Source: Deltaproteobacteria bacterium HGW-Deltaproteobacteria-12
Lineage (GTDB): Bacteria; Desulfobacterota; Syntrophia; Syntrophales; Smithellaceae
Reading direction: 5' to 3'
NCBI GenBank assembly: GCA_002840565.1
Contig: PHBK01000012.1
Span: 1-64,000, forward strand
Length of the DNA: 64,000 nucleotides
Positions within the stretch are counted from its first letter, which is position 1. Every line of letters starts with the position of its first letter. Position numbers and translations under genes: made by a program. The notes under the pieces are model-generated. The model did no database searches, was not told the origin of the DNA, and was given only the letters and a program-made list of their open reading frames with translations. This document shows positions 1-8,847 of the stretch, in pieces.

Positions 1-1
1 C

Positions 2-184
2 TCGGAAGTCATCTACAACGGCCGGACACTGAAGTCCGGTCATATGAAGTTTGCCCGTCCCGGTTTGAAAAAGCTGATCGAAAAAGAAGGTGAAAAACCC
101 GGTCAGAATGCCCCGCCGGAATGGCCGGCACAGGCGATTCTGCCCAAAGAATGGGGCCCGGCAGACCCCATCTGGAAAAAATAA
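2..184 (+). CDS. C-terminal end of an unidentified protein (partial, cut by window edge)
   Basis: An open frame enters from the left edge and ends at a TAA at 182-184, giving the last 60 residues of a protein. The tail is rich in Lys, Pro and Trp and ends in DPIWKK. I do not recognise the family from this piece. It sits 112 bases upstream of a biotinyl carrier gene on the same strand, so it may belong to the same CoA-ester (de)carboxylase operon, for example as a carboxyltransferase subunit. That is only inferred from position. Confidence 0.6.
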   Translation, partial: SEVIYNGRTLKSGHMKFARPGLKKLIEKEGEKPGQNAPPEWPAQAILPKEWGPADPIWKK

Positions 185-296
185 ATAGGCCTGAAGCCTT
201 TTCTGCCGGTGGCGAATTCCCCGGCAGTTTTTAATCTTTCTCAGAAGCGCATGTTTATCCATGCATAAGGTATTAAAATATTAAGGAGGTATATCA

Positions 297-512
297 ATGG
301 CCGTAGAAGTTGTAGCACATATGCCGGGGACAATTGCCGAAATTTTAGTGAATGTTGGTGATAAGGTCCAAGTCGATGACGAGCTGATTATCCTGGAAGC
401 CATGAAAATGGAGAATCCCATTTGTGCGACGGCCGCCGGGACTGTCAAAGAAATCAAGGTGAACGAAAAAGACAAGGTTGATGCCAACCAAGTGCTGGTC
501 ATTCTTGAATAG
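297..512 (+). CDS. biotinyl carrier protein of a biotin-dependent (de)carboxylase
   Basis: A 71-residue protein that is a bare biotinyl/lipoyl-attachment domain. The biotinylation motif EAMKMEN is present with the acceptor Lys at residue 37, and the MPGTI start and the VNVGDKV turn are typical of the fold. It would carry carboxybiotin between a carboxylase or decarboxylase site and a carboxyltransferase. It lacks the Ala/Pro-rich linker seen in many GcdC/OadA-type carriers, so it is a minimal carrier. The start is supported by an AAGGAGG about seven bases before the ATG. A carboxyltransferase that could use it lies at 4424-5995. Whether the complex makes or decarboxylates a CoA ester cannot be decided here. 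Confidence 0.9.
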   Translation: MAVEVVAHMPGTIAEILVNVGDKVQVDDELIILEAMKMENPICATAAGTVKEIKVNEKDKVDANQVLVILE

Positions 513-535
513 TTAATTGCTGACAGTATCAGAAG

Positions 536-572
536 AAAGGCCGGAGCTTCACAAGAAGGCCCGGCCTTTTGT
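536..572 (+). terminator. intrinsic terminator after the biotinyl carrier gene
   Basis: AAAGGCCGG (536-544) pairs perfectly with CCGGCCTTT (561-569) across a 16-base loop and is followed by a short T run. Confidence 0.75.
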
Positions 573-668
573 AATAATAATAAGCTAAACAGTCGCTAGG
601 TTCGATACTTAATTGTGTCGATGTGTAGAAAACAATGCACTAATCAAATGGGGGGGGGACTTTGAACT

Positions 669-2216
669 ATGGCGCAGAAAAAAATTGAAAACAAAGAAAA
701 AGTATGGACGACACAACCAGTTCAGCAGAAACTCAGAGACAAAATGATCACCGCGAAGAAGTGGGCCGAAATGGTGAAGCCGGGCGACTGGATCAACCGC
801 GGTGGTCCCGGATCGGACACGTTTGTGACGATGGAGGCCCTGGCGGCCAGACTTGGTGGCGGCCCCGGTGATCTTAAAAATATAGAAATCTGGAATCAGG
901 CAATCATGTGTGGCCACAACTTCTGCGCCTCCGCCGATATGGAGGCGAAGTACCATGTTGTCCACGAATCCTTCCTGCTCCCCACTCTGCGAGGCCTCGT
1001 AACCAAGGGATACAAGGGGCTCGACTGGAAACACTGGGGATGGTCGATCGGCATGGACGCCGAATATGCACGCAACTACCGTAAAGATAAATCAAAGCGT
1101 GCTATGGATTGGGGTGTCCAGGCCTGCGCTGTGCCCCAGGCGGGATACGTAAACGCCAGCTATGGTGTGAACAACTTTATGATCACCGCTAAGTCCTGTA
1201 AGAAGCTTGTCTGCGAAATCCGCTCCGATTACGCCTGGTGCGAGGGGGGAAGGGGCATGAATCTGCCCATTGACCAGGTCGACTACTTTGTGGAAGTGGA
1301 CGTGGATGATGCGAAGTACCAGTGGCCCTACATGGCTGAAAAGGAAATCAAACCGAACGAAGTCCAGATGGCTATTGCCAACAACTGCCTTAAGATCATG
1401 CGCGACGGCGACTGCATTCAGGTGGGCATTGGCGCCCTCCCGACGGCCGTGGTCATTGCGCTGGCTAAGTCGGATTTACGGCACATTGGTGTCCACAGCG
1501 AGATGATCGGCGAGTATGCCTTCACGCTTTATGAAGCAGGCGTTGTCGATAACTCCCGCAAGACCATCGACACAGGGAAATGCGGCTGGGCCTACATCAT
1601 GCCCGTCGATACACCCCGTTATTACGAGTGGGTGCACCGTAATCCTCTCTTCGCCGGATTCGACATCGGCTATACGAACAACGTCGTGACGCTCTCCCAA
1701 ATCGACAACTTTGTGACCGTCAATAATTTCGCCCAGATGGACCTCCGGGGGCAGGACGCGGCGGGTAACGTAGGCGGACGGCCCATTTCCAGCGCGGGCG
1801 GGCAGTTCCAGTTCACTATCGGCGCTTCTATGGCGAAAGGCGGCCGGGCCATCCTCGCGGCAACGTCCCGGGATGCGAAGGGTAAGTCCCGCTTTGTTCC
1901 TATGTTGGAACCAGGCAGTGTCGTATGTGTACCCGACTGGCTCGTCACCTATGTGTGCACGGAGTACGGCATTGTCAACCTCATGGGTTGCACGGATGCC
2001 GAGAAGGCGGCGAAGATCATCTCCGTCGCCCACCCGGATGACCGCGAGGCGCTGTCGAAGGCGGCTGTGGAAAAACTGGGCATCAAGCTGAACCACTGGA
2101 TGTTTGCCAATGCCCCGGATCGCCGCTTCCCGACGCCGCTTGAGCTGAAGGAGCACAAATACGGATACGCAGACATTGCGTTTGCACCGAAGGAAATCGC
2201 CAAGGTCAACGACTGA
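669..2216 (+). CDS. acetyl-CoA hydrolase/transferase family CoA-transferase
   Basis: A 515-residue family I CoA-transferase related to 4-hydroxybutyrate, butyryl and acetate CoA-transferases, which move CoA between an acyl-CoA and a free acid through a glutamyl-CoA thioester. The catalytic Glu is E278 in the GVHSEM motif, and the glycine-rich VGIGALP stretch lies about 25 residues earlier. The C-terminal half has the conserved GGQ and EYGIVNL segments. The length is a little above the usual 430-450 because of an N-terminal extension and an insertion around residues 110-150 rich in Trp and Tyr. It follows a biotinyl carrier gene after a terminator, so it is probably its own unit. The exact acyl substrate cannot be read from sequence. 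Confidence 0.88.
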   Translation: MAQKKIENKEKVWTTQPVQQKLRDKMITAKKWAEMVKPGDWINRGGPGSDTFVTMEALAARLGGGPGDLKNIEIWNQAIMCGHNFCASADMEAKYHVVHESFLLPTLRGLVTKGYKGLDWKHWGWSIGMDAEYARNYRKDKSKRAMDWGVQACAVPQAGYVNASYGVNNFMITAKSCKKLVCEIRSDYAWCEGGRGMNLPIDQVDYFVEVDVDDAKYQWPYMAEKEIKPNEVQMAIANNCLKIMRDGDCIQVGIGALPTAVVIALAKSDLRHIGVHSEMIGEYAFTLYEAGVVDNSRKTIDTGKCGWAYIMPVDTPRYYEWVHRNPLFAGFDIGYTNNVVTLSQIDNFVTVNNFAQMDLRGQDAAGNVGGRPISSAGGQFQFTIGASMAKGGRAILAATSRDAKGKSRFVPMLEPGSVVCVPDWLVTYVCTEYGIVNLMGCTDAEKAAKIISVAHPDDREALSKAAVEKLGIKLNHWMFANAPDRRFPTPLELKEHKYGYADIAFAPKEIAKVND

Positions 2217-2243
2217 TCTTAAACGATAGCACATTCATAAATA

Positions 2244-2278
2244 GAAAAGGCAAGGCATCTTCACCTTGCCTTTTCTTT
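2244..2278 (+). terminator. intrinsic terminator after the CoA-transferase gene
   Basis: GAAAAGGCAAGG (2244-2255) pairs perfectly with CCTTGCCTTTTC (2264-2275), loop of eight bases, T-rich tail. It starts 28 bases after the CoA-transferase stop codon. Confidence 0.85.
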
Positions 2279-2547
2279 CATTCCCATCAAGTCCTGTATG
2301 TCCAAAAAACTCGGCCCGGCAATACTGAGTGCCGGCAACCTTGAAAGGCAGCGCCGGTTGATGTTGTTTTGTCACGGCGATTGGTACACTATCGGGTACT
2401 GCTGGAAGATGTTGATTGAGATATCGGAAAAGGCAGTTGAAGAAAACGGTTTTCTTGCCCTGAAATTCCACGTCTCGATATTGAGGCTGAATAGTTGAAA
2501 ATGTTTTCCGTTTTCACCCTAAAAAAGGCTAGCCGTAAAGCCGTCGC

Positions 2548-3096
2548 TTACTCTGAATGACGCAATGAAGAAGGGAAATCATAACCCAAACCGAGCCTGA
2601 CGAAAACTTCTAACGATCCATAGTCGTTCGTGATATTATCACATTTGTCTGAACTGAGTTTCGTGAAGCCCGTGAAGTCTTGGTCGAGATATCTTAACAT
2701 CTGAGAAACAATCGGAACCTCGCCTGTATGCGGTTCATCCATGAAGCATATCAGGCTAAATGGCTCCTTGCCGCGGTTGTTCCATATCCGTGTTGCCAGT
2801 AAAGGATGATTCACTTTCATCAAAACATAAGAGGCGGAAACTATCAGACGATTGTTCCAGCCAAGGACAAGGTCTCCTTCATCCATAAGATTCCAGGTTG
2901 ATAAATTGTCTTCACTTTCCCGTGCTCCCCAAAGATAGCAGATTCCATCAGGGTAAATGCGTCTCAAATATTCAATCCGGCTGTTCTCCTGAATAAGCGG
3001 TAAAATGGTTTCAAGTGCGTGGCCTTTTTTCGATGCGAGATTGTAACATGATCTTGTTGTGGCATCTTCAGTCGAAAAAATAAAGACACTAGCCAT
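2548..3096 (-). CDS. orphan EVE/PUA-like domain protein
   Basis: Read on the minus strand this is a 182-residue protein of no assigned function. Residues from about 50 to 130 hold an ICYLWGARES stretch, a Trp-containing loop, the MDEGDLVLGW motif and a long beta-rich tail. This pattern resembles the N-terminal EVE/PUA-like modules that occur fused to restriction or modified-base-dependent nucleases. No nuclease motif follows, so it is either a free-standing reader domain or the remnant of a larger protein. I prefer the ATG at 3096, which has a TTGAGG ribosome site eight bases upstream. The frame extends to a GTG at 3162. It stands alone between two long gaps. Confidence 0.55.
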   Translation of the reverse strand: MASVFIFSTEDATTRSCYNLASKKGHALETILPLIQENSRIEYLRRIYPDGICYLWGARESEDNLSTWNLMDEGDLVLGWNNRLIVSASYVLMKVNHPLLATRIWNNRGKEPFSLICFMDEPHTGEVPIVSQMLRYLDQDFTGFTKLSSDKCDNITNDYGSLEVFVRLGLGYDFPSSLRHSE

Positions 3097-3162
3097 CACT
3101 TCTGCCTCAAAACATTCATAACTGGTTTGCGTGGATAGGAAAATCCTTCTTAGGAATCGCAC

Positions 3163-4076
3163 AATGATACGACAGAATCGTATGCAAGGATATTCACGAT
3201 GTCAAGATAATTTAATCATTACTGGACAGCCTTTTTTTCTGCCTTTTTTTCTTGACATCAATGGTCATACAGTTTAATTATTCTTAGGGTGTTTTTCTAA
3301 GGTAAATTTCTGCATCCCGTCATAGCGAACAAGGGAGCAAGCAATCTTGCTTCCGGAATCAATATTTATCATTCTTTTGTTACAGTGTGCTTTTGAATTA
3401 CCATTCGTCGGAGTTGGGATAAATTGATCGTAGGAAGGGGGATCCATCTACTGGTTTAAAGCTGCTATAGATTGCCCTTTTATGGACGGGGACTATGTTC
3501 TGTAACCTTTAACGAAAGGAGAATGAGGGATTAAATAGGGAAAAGAGATACCGAGTAAGACCGGGAACGAAGGCGGTCTTGAACTTATCGGTTTGGTACT
3601 GGCAAACTGGACAGAGAAATGGTTCCCCTAGGTATCGTCATCGTTTTTATCATTGTTCTGCTTCTGGGGTAAGCCCGTCAAAACTTGCCCTGGCCGGCGG
3701 TAAAACCTTCTGGGTGTTAATTCCGTTCACCATGCAGATGGCGCGATGATCATCTTTGCGGGTTCTTTGTGGCCTCAAGCCCTACCGTCGACTGGTGCAT
3801 CCAGCGACTGGCTAGTCTTCTTGAGTCCCCAAATCTGCTATAACTCTTATAGCCTTCTTTTCCATGCTTACCTCTCTTAGATCCTGGGGATTCAGCCTGA
3901 TCTTCAGCGGCCTGCTCGTCCATGAAACGGTGCCCCGTGTCCAAGGCATGGACTACCGTGCCGCCGGTGCTGCTGCATATCCAGGCCTCGGGGCCATATG
4001 GGCATTAGGCCTTTCTTCCTCAAAGTATCCTGTAGAGTCTTGCCGTCAAGATGGATGATTCCAATGACCGTGTGTT
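3163..4076. other. gap without a convincing gene
   Basis: About 900 bases in which I see only short frames of mixed composition. A tiny hydrophobic open frame (ATG near 3619, about 17 codons) and small frames around 3750-4119 on both strands match nothing I know and have poor ribosome sites. The region may contain decayed gene fragments. Confidence 0.4.
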
Positions 4077-4307
4077 CTAGAAACCACTGTAGGGATTGGC
4101 GACGGGATCTCGAAAACATCGGGGGCAGAATGCCTTGGTGTCAACATGGCCGCAGCCGTAACCCCAGAGGTCAAATGTACGGCATTCTATACATAATGTT
4201 GCATGGCAGCCGTCGCAGAATATCACGGCAGGCAGTTTGCCGCAGCATTTGCAAGGGGTCGTGTTATCAGTGATAATTTCCATACGGGTATTAATACACA
4301 CAGACAT
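4077..4307 (-). CDS. small Cys-rich zinc-binding protein
   Basis: A 76-residue protein (68 if the second Met at 4283 is used) with CxxC pairs near the N-terminus (PCKCCGK), in the middle (FCDGCH, LCIEC) and near the end (FCPRC), plus His residues. The order resembles short B-box-like zinc proteins found in Geobacter and Syntrophus relatives that share the CRxFDLWG and TKAFCPxC segments. The function is unknown. Protein binding through two zinc sites is the likely role. No strong ribosome site precedes either start. It is divergent from the carboxyltransferase gene that starts 117 bases away. Confidence 0.55.
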   Translation of the reverse strand: MSVCINTRMEIITDNTTPCKCCGKLPAVIFCDGCHATLCIECRTFDLWGYGCGHVDTKAFCPRCFRDPVANPYSGF

Positions 4308-4423
4308 TTAAATCGCAAGGCAAAATTTGTTGACCGGGAAGCTCATCGACCGGTAAAATAATCAGGGGAATTCGATGTACCTTGTGTACAGAAAAAAATA
4401 GGAGATAAGGAGATCTGAGGTTT

Positions 4424-5995
4424 ATGGCAAAAGAGAATGCTAAAGGAATAACTGAGGAAAAGATCAGCATATTCGAGGCCCGCAGAGAAGCCCTCAAGGC
4501 TATGGGCGGCGAAAAGATGATCAAAAAACAACATGAACTGGGCAAGATGACGGCAAGGGAGCGGTTGGCGATGTTTTATGATGAAGGAACATTTCAGGAA
4601 GTCCAGCTGTTTGTAAAGCATCGGTCCACCCTGTTTGGTCTGGATAAGAAGGAAATCAATGCCGACGGCGTCATCGTGGGTTTCGGCAAAGTCAACGGCC
4701 GGACCGTATATGCGGCAGCCCAGGATTTTACGAGCGCCGGAGGAAGCCTTGGAGAGATGCATTCCAAGAAAATATGGAAGATCATGGATATGGCCCTTGA
4801 TGCCAGGAAACCGTTTGTATCGATGAACGATTCCGGCGGCGCCCGCATTCAGGAAGGAGTCCCGGCCCTGGAAGGTTACGGCGGAATTTTTTATCGCAAC
4901 ACCATTGGTTCCGGTTACATTCCCCAGATAACCGCCATCATGGGACCGACGGCAGGCGGCGCTGTGTATTCCCCGGCACTGACGGACTGGGTCTTCATGG
5001 TTAAGAAAAGTTCCTACATGTATATTACCGGACCTGATGTCATCAAGGCCGTCATCGGCGAAGAAGTAACCCATGATGATCTCGGCGGTGCGGTGGCCCA
5101 TGCCACAAAGAGCGGTGTCTGTCATTTCGCCACGGAAAATGATGAGGATTGCATCAATAAGTTAAAAACGCTTCTTTCCTACCTTCCGGACAGCTGCCAC
5201 AGCCCCCTTCCGATTGCCCCCTGTTCGGATAGCCCTGACCGGGAATGCCCGGAACTGGATAAGATTATCCCCGACCGGGCGGCAAGGGGCTATGACATGA
5301 AGCAGGTTGTAATGGCCGTGGCGGACAACAATGAAATATTCGAACCGCACGAGCTGTGGGCAAAAAATATCCTTGTTGCCTTTATCCGCATAATGGGGCA
5401 GCCGGTCGGCGTCATCGCCAACAATCCTAAATTCGGCGCCGGAGTCCTCGATGTCAATGCGTCGGACAAGGCTTCCCGTTTCATCCGTTTTTGCGATGCC
5501 TTCAACATTCCCCTCCTGACTTTCTCCGACGTCCCCGGTTATATGCCCGGAACAGTCCAGGAATGGTCCGGAATCATCAGTCATGGCGCTAAGCTTCTGC
5601 ATGCCTATTCCGAGGCTACAGTGCCTAAGATAACTGTCGTTACACGCAAAGATTACGGCGGGGCATACATCGGCATGTGCAGCAAGCAACTCGGGGCAGA
5701 CTATGTCATGGCTTGGCCGTCTGCGGAAATAGCCGTCATGGGCGCCGAGGGGGCCTGCAACATTGTTTATCGCCAGGAGATTGCGAATGCGGAAGACCCC
5801 GCCGCAAAAAGAAGCGAGCTGGTTGCCGCCTATGAAGAGCAGTTTAATAATCCCTACTTTGCAGCATCCATGGGGATTATTGAGGAGATTATCTCCCCGC
5901 GGGAAACCCGAAAACGCGTCGCCGCCATTCTCGATGCTTTTAAGGACAAGACACAGGCCCGGCTGCCCAAAAAACACAACAACATTCCGCTTTAA
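4424..5995 (+). CDS. acyl-CoA carboxyltransferase subunit (propionyl-CoA carboxylase beta / methylmalonyl-CoA decarboxylase alpha type)
   Basis: A 523-residue carboxyltransferase with the two crotonase-fold halves of the AccD/PccB/MmdA family. It transfers CO2 between carboxybiotin and an acyl-CoA. Visible landmarks are KMTARERL near residue 45, the oxyanion-hole segment NDSGGARIQEGV in the N-terminal half, GPTAGGAVYSPAL, the C-terminal DVPGYMPG and KDYGGAYIGM. The length matches the family. AAGGAG lies a few bases before the ATG. No biotin carboxylase is seen nearby, so it could serve a sodium-pump decarboxylase or a transcarboxylase with the carrier at 297-512. A terminator follows. Confidence 0.9.
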   Translation: MAKENAKGITEEKISIFEARREALKAMGGEKMIKKQHELGKMTARERLAMFYDEGTFQEVQLFVKHRSTLFGLDKKEINADGVIVGFGKVNGRTVYAAAQDFTSAGGSLGEMHSKKIWKIMDMALDARKPFVSMNDSGGARIQEGVPALEGYGGIFYRNTIGSGYIPQITAIMGPTAGGAVYSPALTDWVFMVKKSSYMYITGPDVIKAVIGEEVTHDDLGGAVAHATKSGVCHFATENDEDCINKLKTLLSYLPDSCHSPLPIAPCSDSPDRECPELDKIIPDRAARGYDMKQVVMAVADNNEIFEPHELWAKNILVAFIRIMGQPVGVIANNPKFGAGVLDVNASDKASRFIRFCDAFNIPLLTFSDVPGYMPGTVQEWSGIISHGAKLLHAYSEATVPKITVVTRKDYGGAYIGMCSKQLGADYVMAWPSAEIAVMGAEGACNIVYRQEIANAEDPAAKRSELVAAYEEQFNNPYFAASMGIIEEIISPRETRKRVAAILDAFKDKTQARLPKKHNNIPL

Positions 5996-6050
5996 ATCAA
6001 TGACACTCGCTGAAAACAAGCGCAGCGATGTTTGAAGTGTAAGTGGAACT

Positions 6051-6078
6051 GATCCCGAAGGCGAAGCCGTTCGGGATC
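6051..6078. repeat. perfect inverted repeat between genes
   Basis: GATCCCGAA (6051-6059) and TTCGGGATC (6070-6078) are perfect inverted copies, with GGC/GCC extending the stem inside. No T run follows, so it is a stable hairpin of unknown role. A similar ATCCCGAAT/ATTCGGGAT core forms the hairpin at 33630-33664. Confidence 0.7.
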
Positions 6079-6097
6079 CAGCGGGTCACAATAATTT

Positions 6098-6136
6098 AAA
6101 AGGTTGTCTTCCCCGGTCAGGAGGACAGCCTTTTTT
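6098..6136 (+). terminator. intrinsic terminator after the carboxyltransferase gene
   Basis: AAAAGGTTGTCTTCC (6098-6112) pairs, with two G-U pairs, with GGAGGACAGCCTTTT (6120-6134) and is followed by further T residues. Confidence 0.8.
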
Positions 6137-6315
6137 ATCAAAACCGGTATTTCATTATTACTCCGGCAATTAAACATGTTAATAAATTACCATATATATG
6201 TCCCCCGCTGGCGGGGGATTAAGGGGGTGGATCTCTTTAATGCAGGCACAATAGACAACGGATACATGTTGGCCCTCTTTAGTCCACCTCCGTCACGACA
6301 TGACACCTCCGCCGG

Positions 6316-6447
6316 GAGACTGTGTCGTAATGTCTTTGCGAACGAATGTAATGAGTGAAGCAATCTCATAAACTCTTGAAAATATTAGATTGCCACAACG
6401 CCTGAGAGGCGTTTCGCAATGACAAACGATGATTGTGACACAGTCTC
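6316..6447. repeat. MITE-like repeat, family 2, copy 1
   Basis: GAGACTGTGTCGTAAT (6316-6331) is repeated inverted as ATTGTGACACAGTCTC (6432-6447). Inside are a GAAGCAATCT motif and the GCCTGAGAGGC core. The same plan recurs at 13982-14109 and, inverted and truncated, at 15891-15995. It has no coding capacity. Confidence 0.75.
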
Positions 6448-6514
6448 CGACGGAGGATAGGAAAGGAAACCTAATATATATTTAATTACCGAAGTAATAA
6501 CATCGAAACATACC

Positions 6515-6554
6515 AATAGGACATTTCTATTTTGGTAAGAATAGGACATTTCTA
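6515..6554. repeat. 15-base direct repeat
   Basis: AATAGGACATTTCTA occurs at 6515-6529 and again at 6540-6554, a 25-base period. Repeats of this kind can be the end of a lost insertion sequence, but no transposase is present here. Confidence 0.6.
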
Positions 6555-6582
6555 AATTGGCTGGACAAGCGGCAATATTTCC

Positions 6583-6611
6583 TTGACTTACAAGGTGGCG
6601 TTTCTTATACT
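6583..6611 (+). promoter_or_regulatory. sigma-70-type promoter for the exonuclease-fusion gene
   Basis: TTGACT (6583-6588) and TATACT (6606-6611) are separated by exactly 17 bases. Transcription would start near 6618, with an AAGGAAGG ribosome site at 6624-6631. Confidence 0.6.
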
Positions 6612-8844
6612 TTACCCAACAAAAAGGAAGGTCTTCTCAACTATCAAAAGCAACAACTCCCGGTGGTTGATCCTTGCCGCCGCCGCATTCTTCTTCATGA
6701 TCATCATACCTGCTTTCTTAGGCGGGGATCAATTTCCGTTGGATCAAAGGGTTTTTGTCGTCGGCATTCTGGGCATTGCCATCGGTTTTCTGGCGGCTCT
6801 GGGTTTGGCCATGAGCGTCATGATCCATCGCTACGTCCGCCCTCTGAGGAAGCTTGCCGAAGAAACCAACCTGATCACCTCGGTCAATCCGTCGCACCGC
6901 ATTGACATTAAAGGCGGAAAGGAAGTCTTGCGTCTTGCTCAAGTCATTAAAGAAAAGGCGGAAAGCTTCGAGGAACTGCAAAAAGATGTACGGCGCAGGA
7001 TTGAGCTCACCACGAAGCAGTCCGAGGAGGAAAAAAATATCCTTGCCGCCATCGTGTCGGAACTGCCGGAAGGGATATTGATCTGCAACGCGGAAGGCCA
7101 GATCCTTTTATACAACAAACAAGCCCGGCGTTATCTGGAAGGCGACGAGAAAAGACCTTTTCCCGCCCCTGATTCCAGCCGCCCGGCAACCGGCGCCGGG
7201 AATCCCTTCATCGGACTGGGACGGTCCGTGTTTGGTTTGGTTGACAAGAACCTCATTGTCCCGGCCCTTGACGAGATAGCGGGCAAACTGGAACGCAGGG
7301 AAGCACAGGCCACGGCTCATTTCATCACGCCGGGGGTCAAAACCAGTCTGCTGCGTACGGAAGCGGTCCCGATCCTGAACCATAGCGGGCAGCTCACAGG
7401 ATTTGTCCTGATATTCCAGGATATTATAAAACAGATCGAAAATGGCAGCCAGCGGAGTTTTCTCACGCAGTCTCTGATAAAGGGCATCCGTCCTTCTCTG
7501 GCCAATATCCGGACAGCCATCGAAGCCGTCCTCGAACACCCGGATATGGACCCTTCGCAACTGGATGGCTTCAAAAATATCATTCACAAAGAATCATTAA
7601 AATCAGGCGCCATCCTGGATGAAAAGGCTTTTGATTATTCCGGCCATAACGGAGCCGGGCCGCCTCTTGTACGGATGCTCGGCAAGGATCTGCTGGAAGC
7701 GATAAAAAGAAAGGCTGAAGACAGTTTCGGTATTGCTGTCAAAATCGTCTACTCTGCCGATCCCAACTGGATCAGAGTGGATGTTTATTCCATCATTCTG
7801 GCCATTCTTTTTGTGCTGAACCGGCTGCGGTCTGAAACCGGAGCCGATAAATTTACCTGTCTGCTGGAAAGAGAGGGAATATTCGCCTCTCTCGATCTGA
7901 TCTGGCAGGGCAAACCGTTAAAAATCCAGACCCTGCGTGAATGGGAAGCAGAGGCCGTCATGGTCGGAAAAGAGGGTATCCCTTCAACCCTCAGAGAGGT
8001 TATTGAGCATCACGGCGCAAAGATGTGGCCGGCGATTCTGAGGCCAACCGACGATAACCACGGTCCGGAAACAGGCCCCCGCTCTGATCTGCCGCCGGTT
8101 AAGTCCGGACTGAGGTTGTTTTTGCCGGACGTCGAAACAACGGAACCGGATACCCTCCGTAAGATCATGGTCGTGCCGAAAAGCCGGCCGACGTTCTACG
8201 ATTTTGACCTTTTCAGCCAGGACGGCCAGACACTGGAACTGGACAACCGCCCGTTAACGGAGCTGACTTGCACCGTTTTCGACACGGAAACTACGGGATT
8301 GTTTCCGCAGGTGGGAGATGAAATCATCTCCATCGGCGCCGTGCGCATCGTCAACGGCCGCTTGCTGCGCGAAGAACTATTTGATCAACTGGTCAATCCG
8401 CAGCGTGGTTACTGGAAAAAATCCATATCAATCCATGGCATTCAGCCCGTAATGCTTGATGGTCAGCCCACCATCGACAAGGTGCTTCCGCTGTTTCAGC
8501 GGTTTGCCGGGGACAGCATTCTGGTCGCCCACAATGCGGCCTTCGATATGAACATGCTCCGGATGAAAGAGGCCGTCTCCGGTGTGAAATTAATCAATCC
8601 CGTTCTGGATACCCTGCTGCTTTCGGCGGTGGTTCATCCGGCCCAGGACATTCACACGCTGGAGGCGATTGCCGAACGCCTTGGCGTCAGTATTGTAGGC
8701 AGACATACCGCCCTGGGAGACGCGCTGGCAACCGGAGAGATATTTCTGAAGCTGATTCCGCTCTTGGCGCAAATGGGCATACACACCCTGGGAGCGGCCC
8801 GACTGGCTTCACAGAAGACCTACTTTGCCCGTTTCAAGTATTGA
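6583..8844 (+). CDS. membrane HAMP/PAS pseudo-histidine-kinase fused to a DnaQ-type 3'-5' exonuclease
   Basis: The open frame codes for up to 753 residues. Two membrane segments (about 28-46 and 56-77) are followed by a HAMP-like linker, a PAS domain (about 145-270), a helical region where a kinase dimerisation domain would be, and a DEDD exonuclease domain (about 560-740). The exonuclease motifs are complete: FDTETTGL with D567/E569, HNAAFD, and HTALGD. The kinase-like part has no SHELRTP-type phospho-acceptor His and no clear ATP-binding motifs. Coordinates give the longest frame, which begins at a TTG inside the promoter. The real start is probably downstream of the ribosome site at 6624-6631, either a rare ATC at 6643 or the TTG at 6667. 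The next gene is a cNMP-CBS-DUF294 protein, a known neighbour in acetate-permease loci. Confidence 0.82.
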   Translation: MTYKVAFLILYPTKRKVFSTIKSNNSRWLILAAAAFFFMIIIPAFLGGDQFPLDQRVFVVGILGIAIGFLAALGLAMSVMIHRYVRPLRKLAEETNLITSVNPSHRIDIKGGKEVLRLAQVIKEKAESFEELQKDVRRRIELTTKQSEEEKNILAAIVSELPEGILICNAEGQILLYNKQARRYLEGDEKRPFPAPDSSRPATGAGNPFIGLGRSVFGLVDKNLIVPALDEIAGKLERREAQATAHFITPGVKTSLLRTEAVPILNHSGQLTGFVLIFQDIIKQIENGSQRSFLTQSLIKGIRPSLANIRTAIEAVLEHPDMDPSQLDGFKNIIHKESLKSGAILDEKAFDYSGHNGAGPPLVRMLGKDLLEAIKRKAEDSFGIAVKIVYSADPNWIRVDVYSIILAILFVLNRLRSETGADKFTCLLEREGIFASLDLIWQGKPLKIQTLREWEAEAVMVGKEGIPSTLREVIEHHGAKMWPAILRPTDDNHGPETGPRSDLPPVKSGLRLFLPDVETTEPDTLRKIMVVPKSRPTFYDFDLFSQDGQTLELDNRPLTELTCTVFDTETTGLFPQVGDEIISIGAVRIVNGRLLREELFDQLVNPQRGYWKKSISIHGIQPVMLDGQPTIDKVLPLFQRFAGDSILVAHNAAFDMNMLRMKEAVSGVKLINPVLDTLLLSAVVHPAQDIHTLEAIAERLGVSIVGRHTALGDALATGEIFLKLIPLLAQMGIHTLGAARLASQKTYFARFKY

Positions 8845-8847
8845 TTA

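Noticed and set aside
1476-2234. 252-codon minus-strand frame
   Set aside because: Antisense to the CoA-transferase, no motif and no ribosome site.
2298-2498. Possible 66-codon gene after the CoA-transferase terminator
   Set aside because: No ribosome site, no similarity that I know, and an overlapping frame on the other strand of the same length. Coding status cannot be supported.
3619-3672. Tiny hydrophobic frame MVPLGIVIVFIIVLLLG, like the start of a small membrane protein family
   Set aside because: Only 17 codons; the continuation in other frames does not restore a family pattern, so a decayed gene is not supported.
6515-6554. Insertion sequence marked by AATAGGACATTTCTA repeats
   Set aside because: No transposase or second end is visible within the window.
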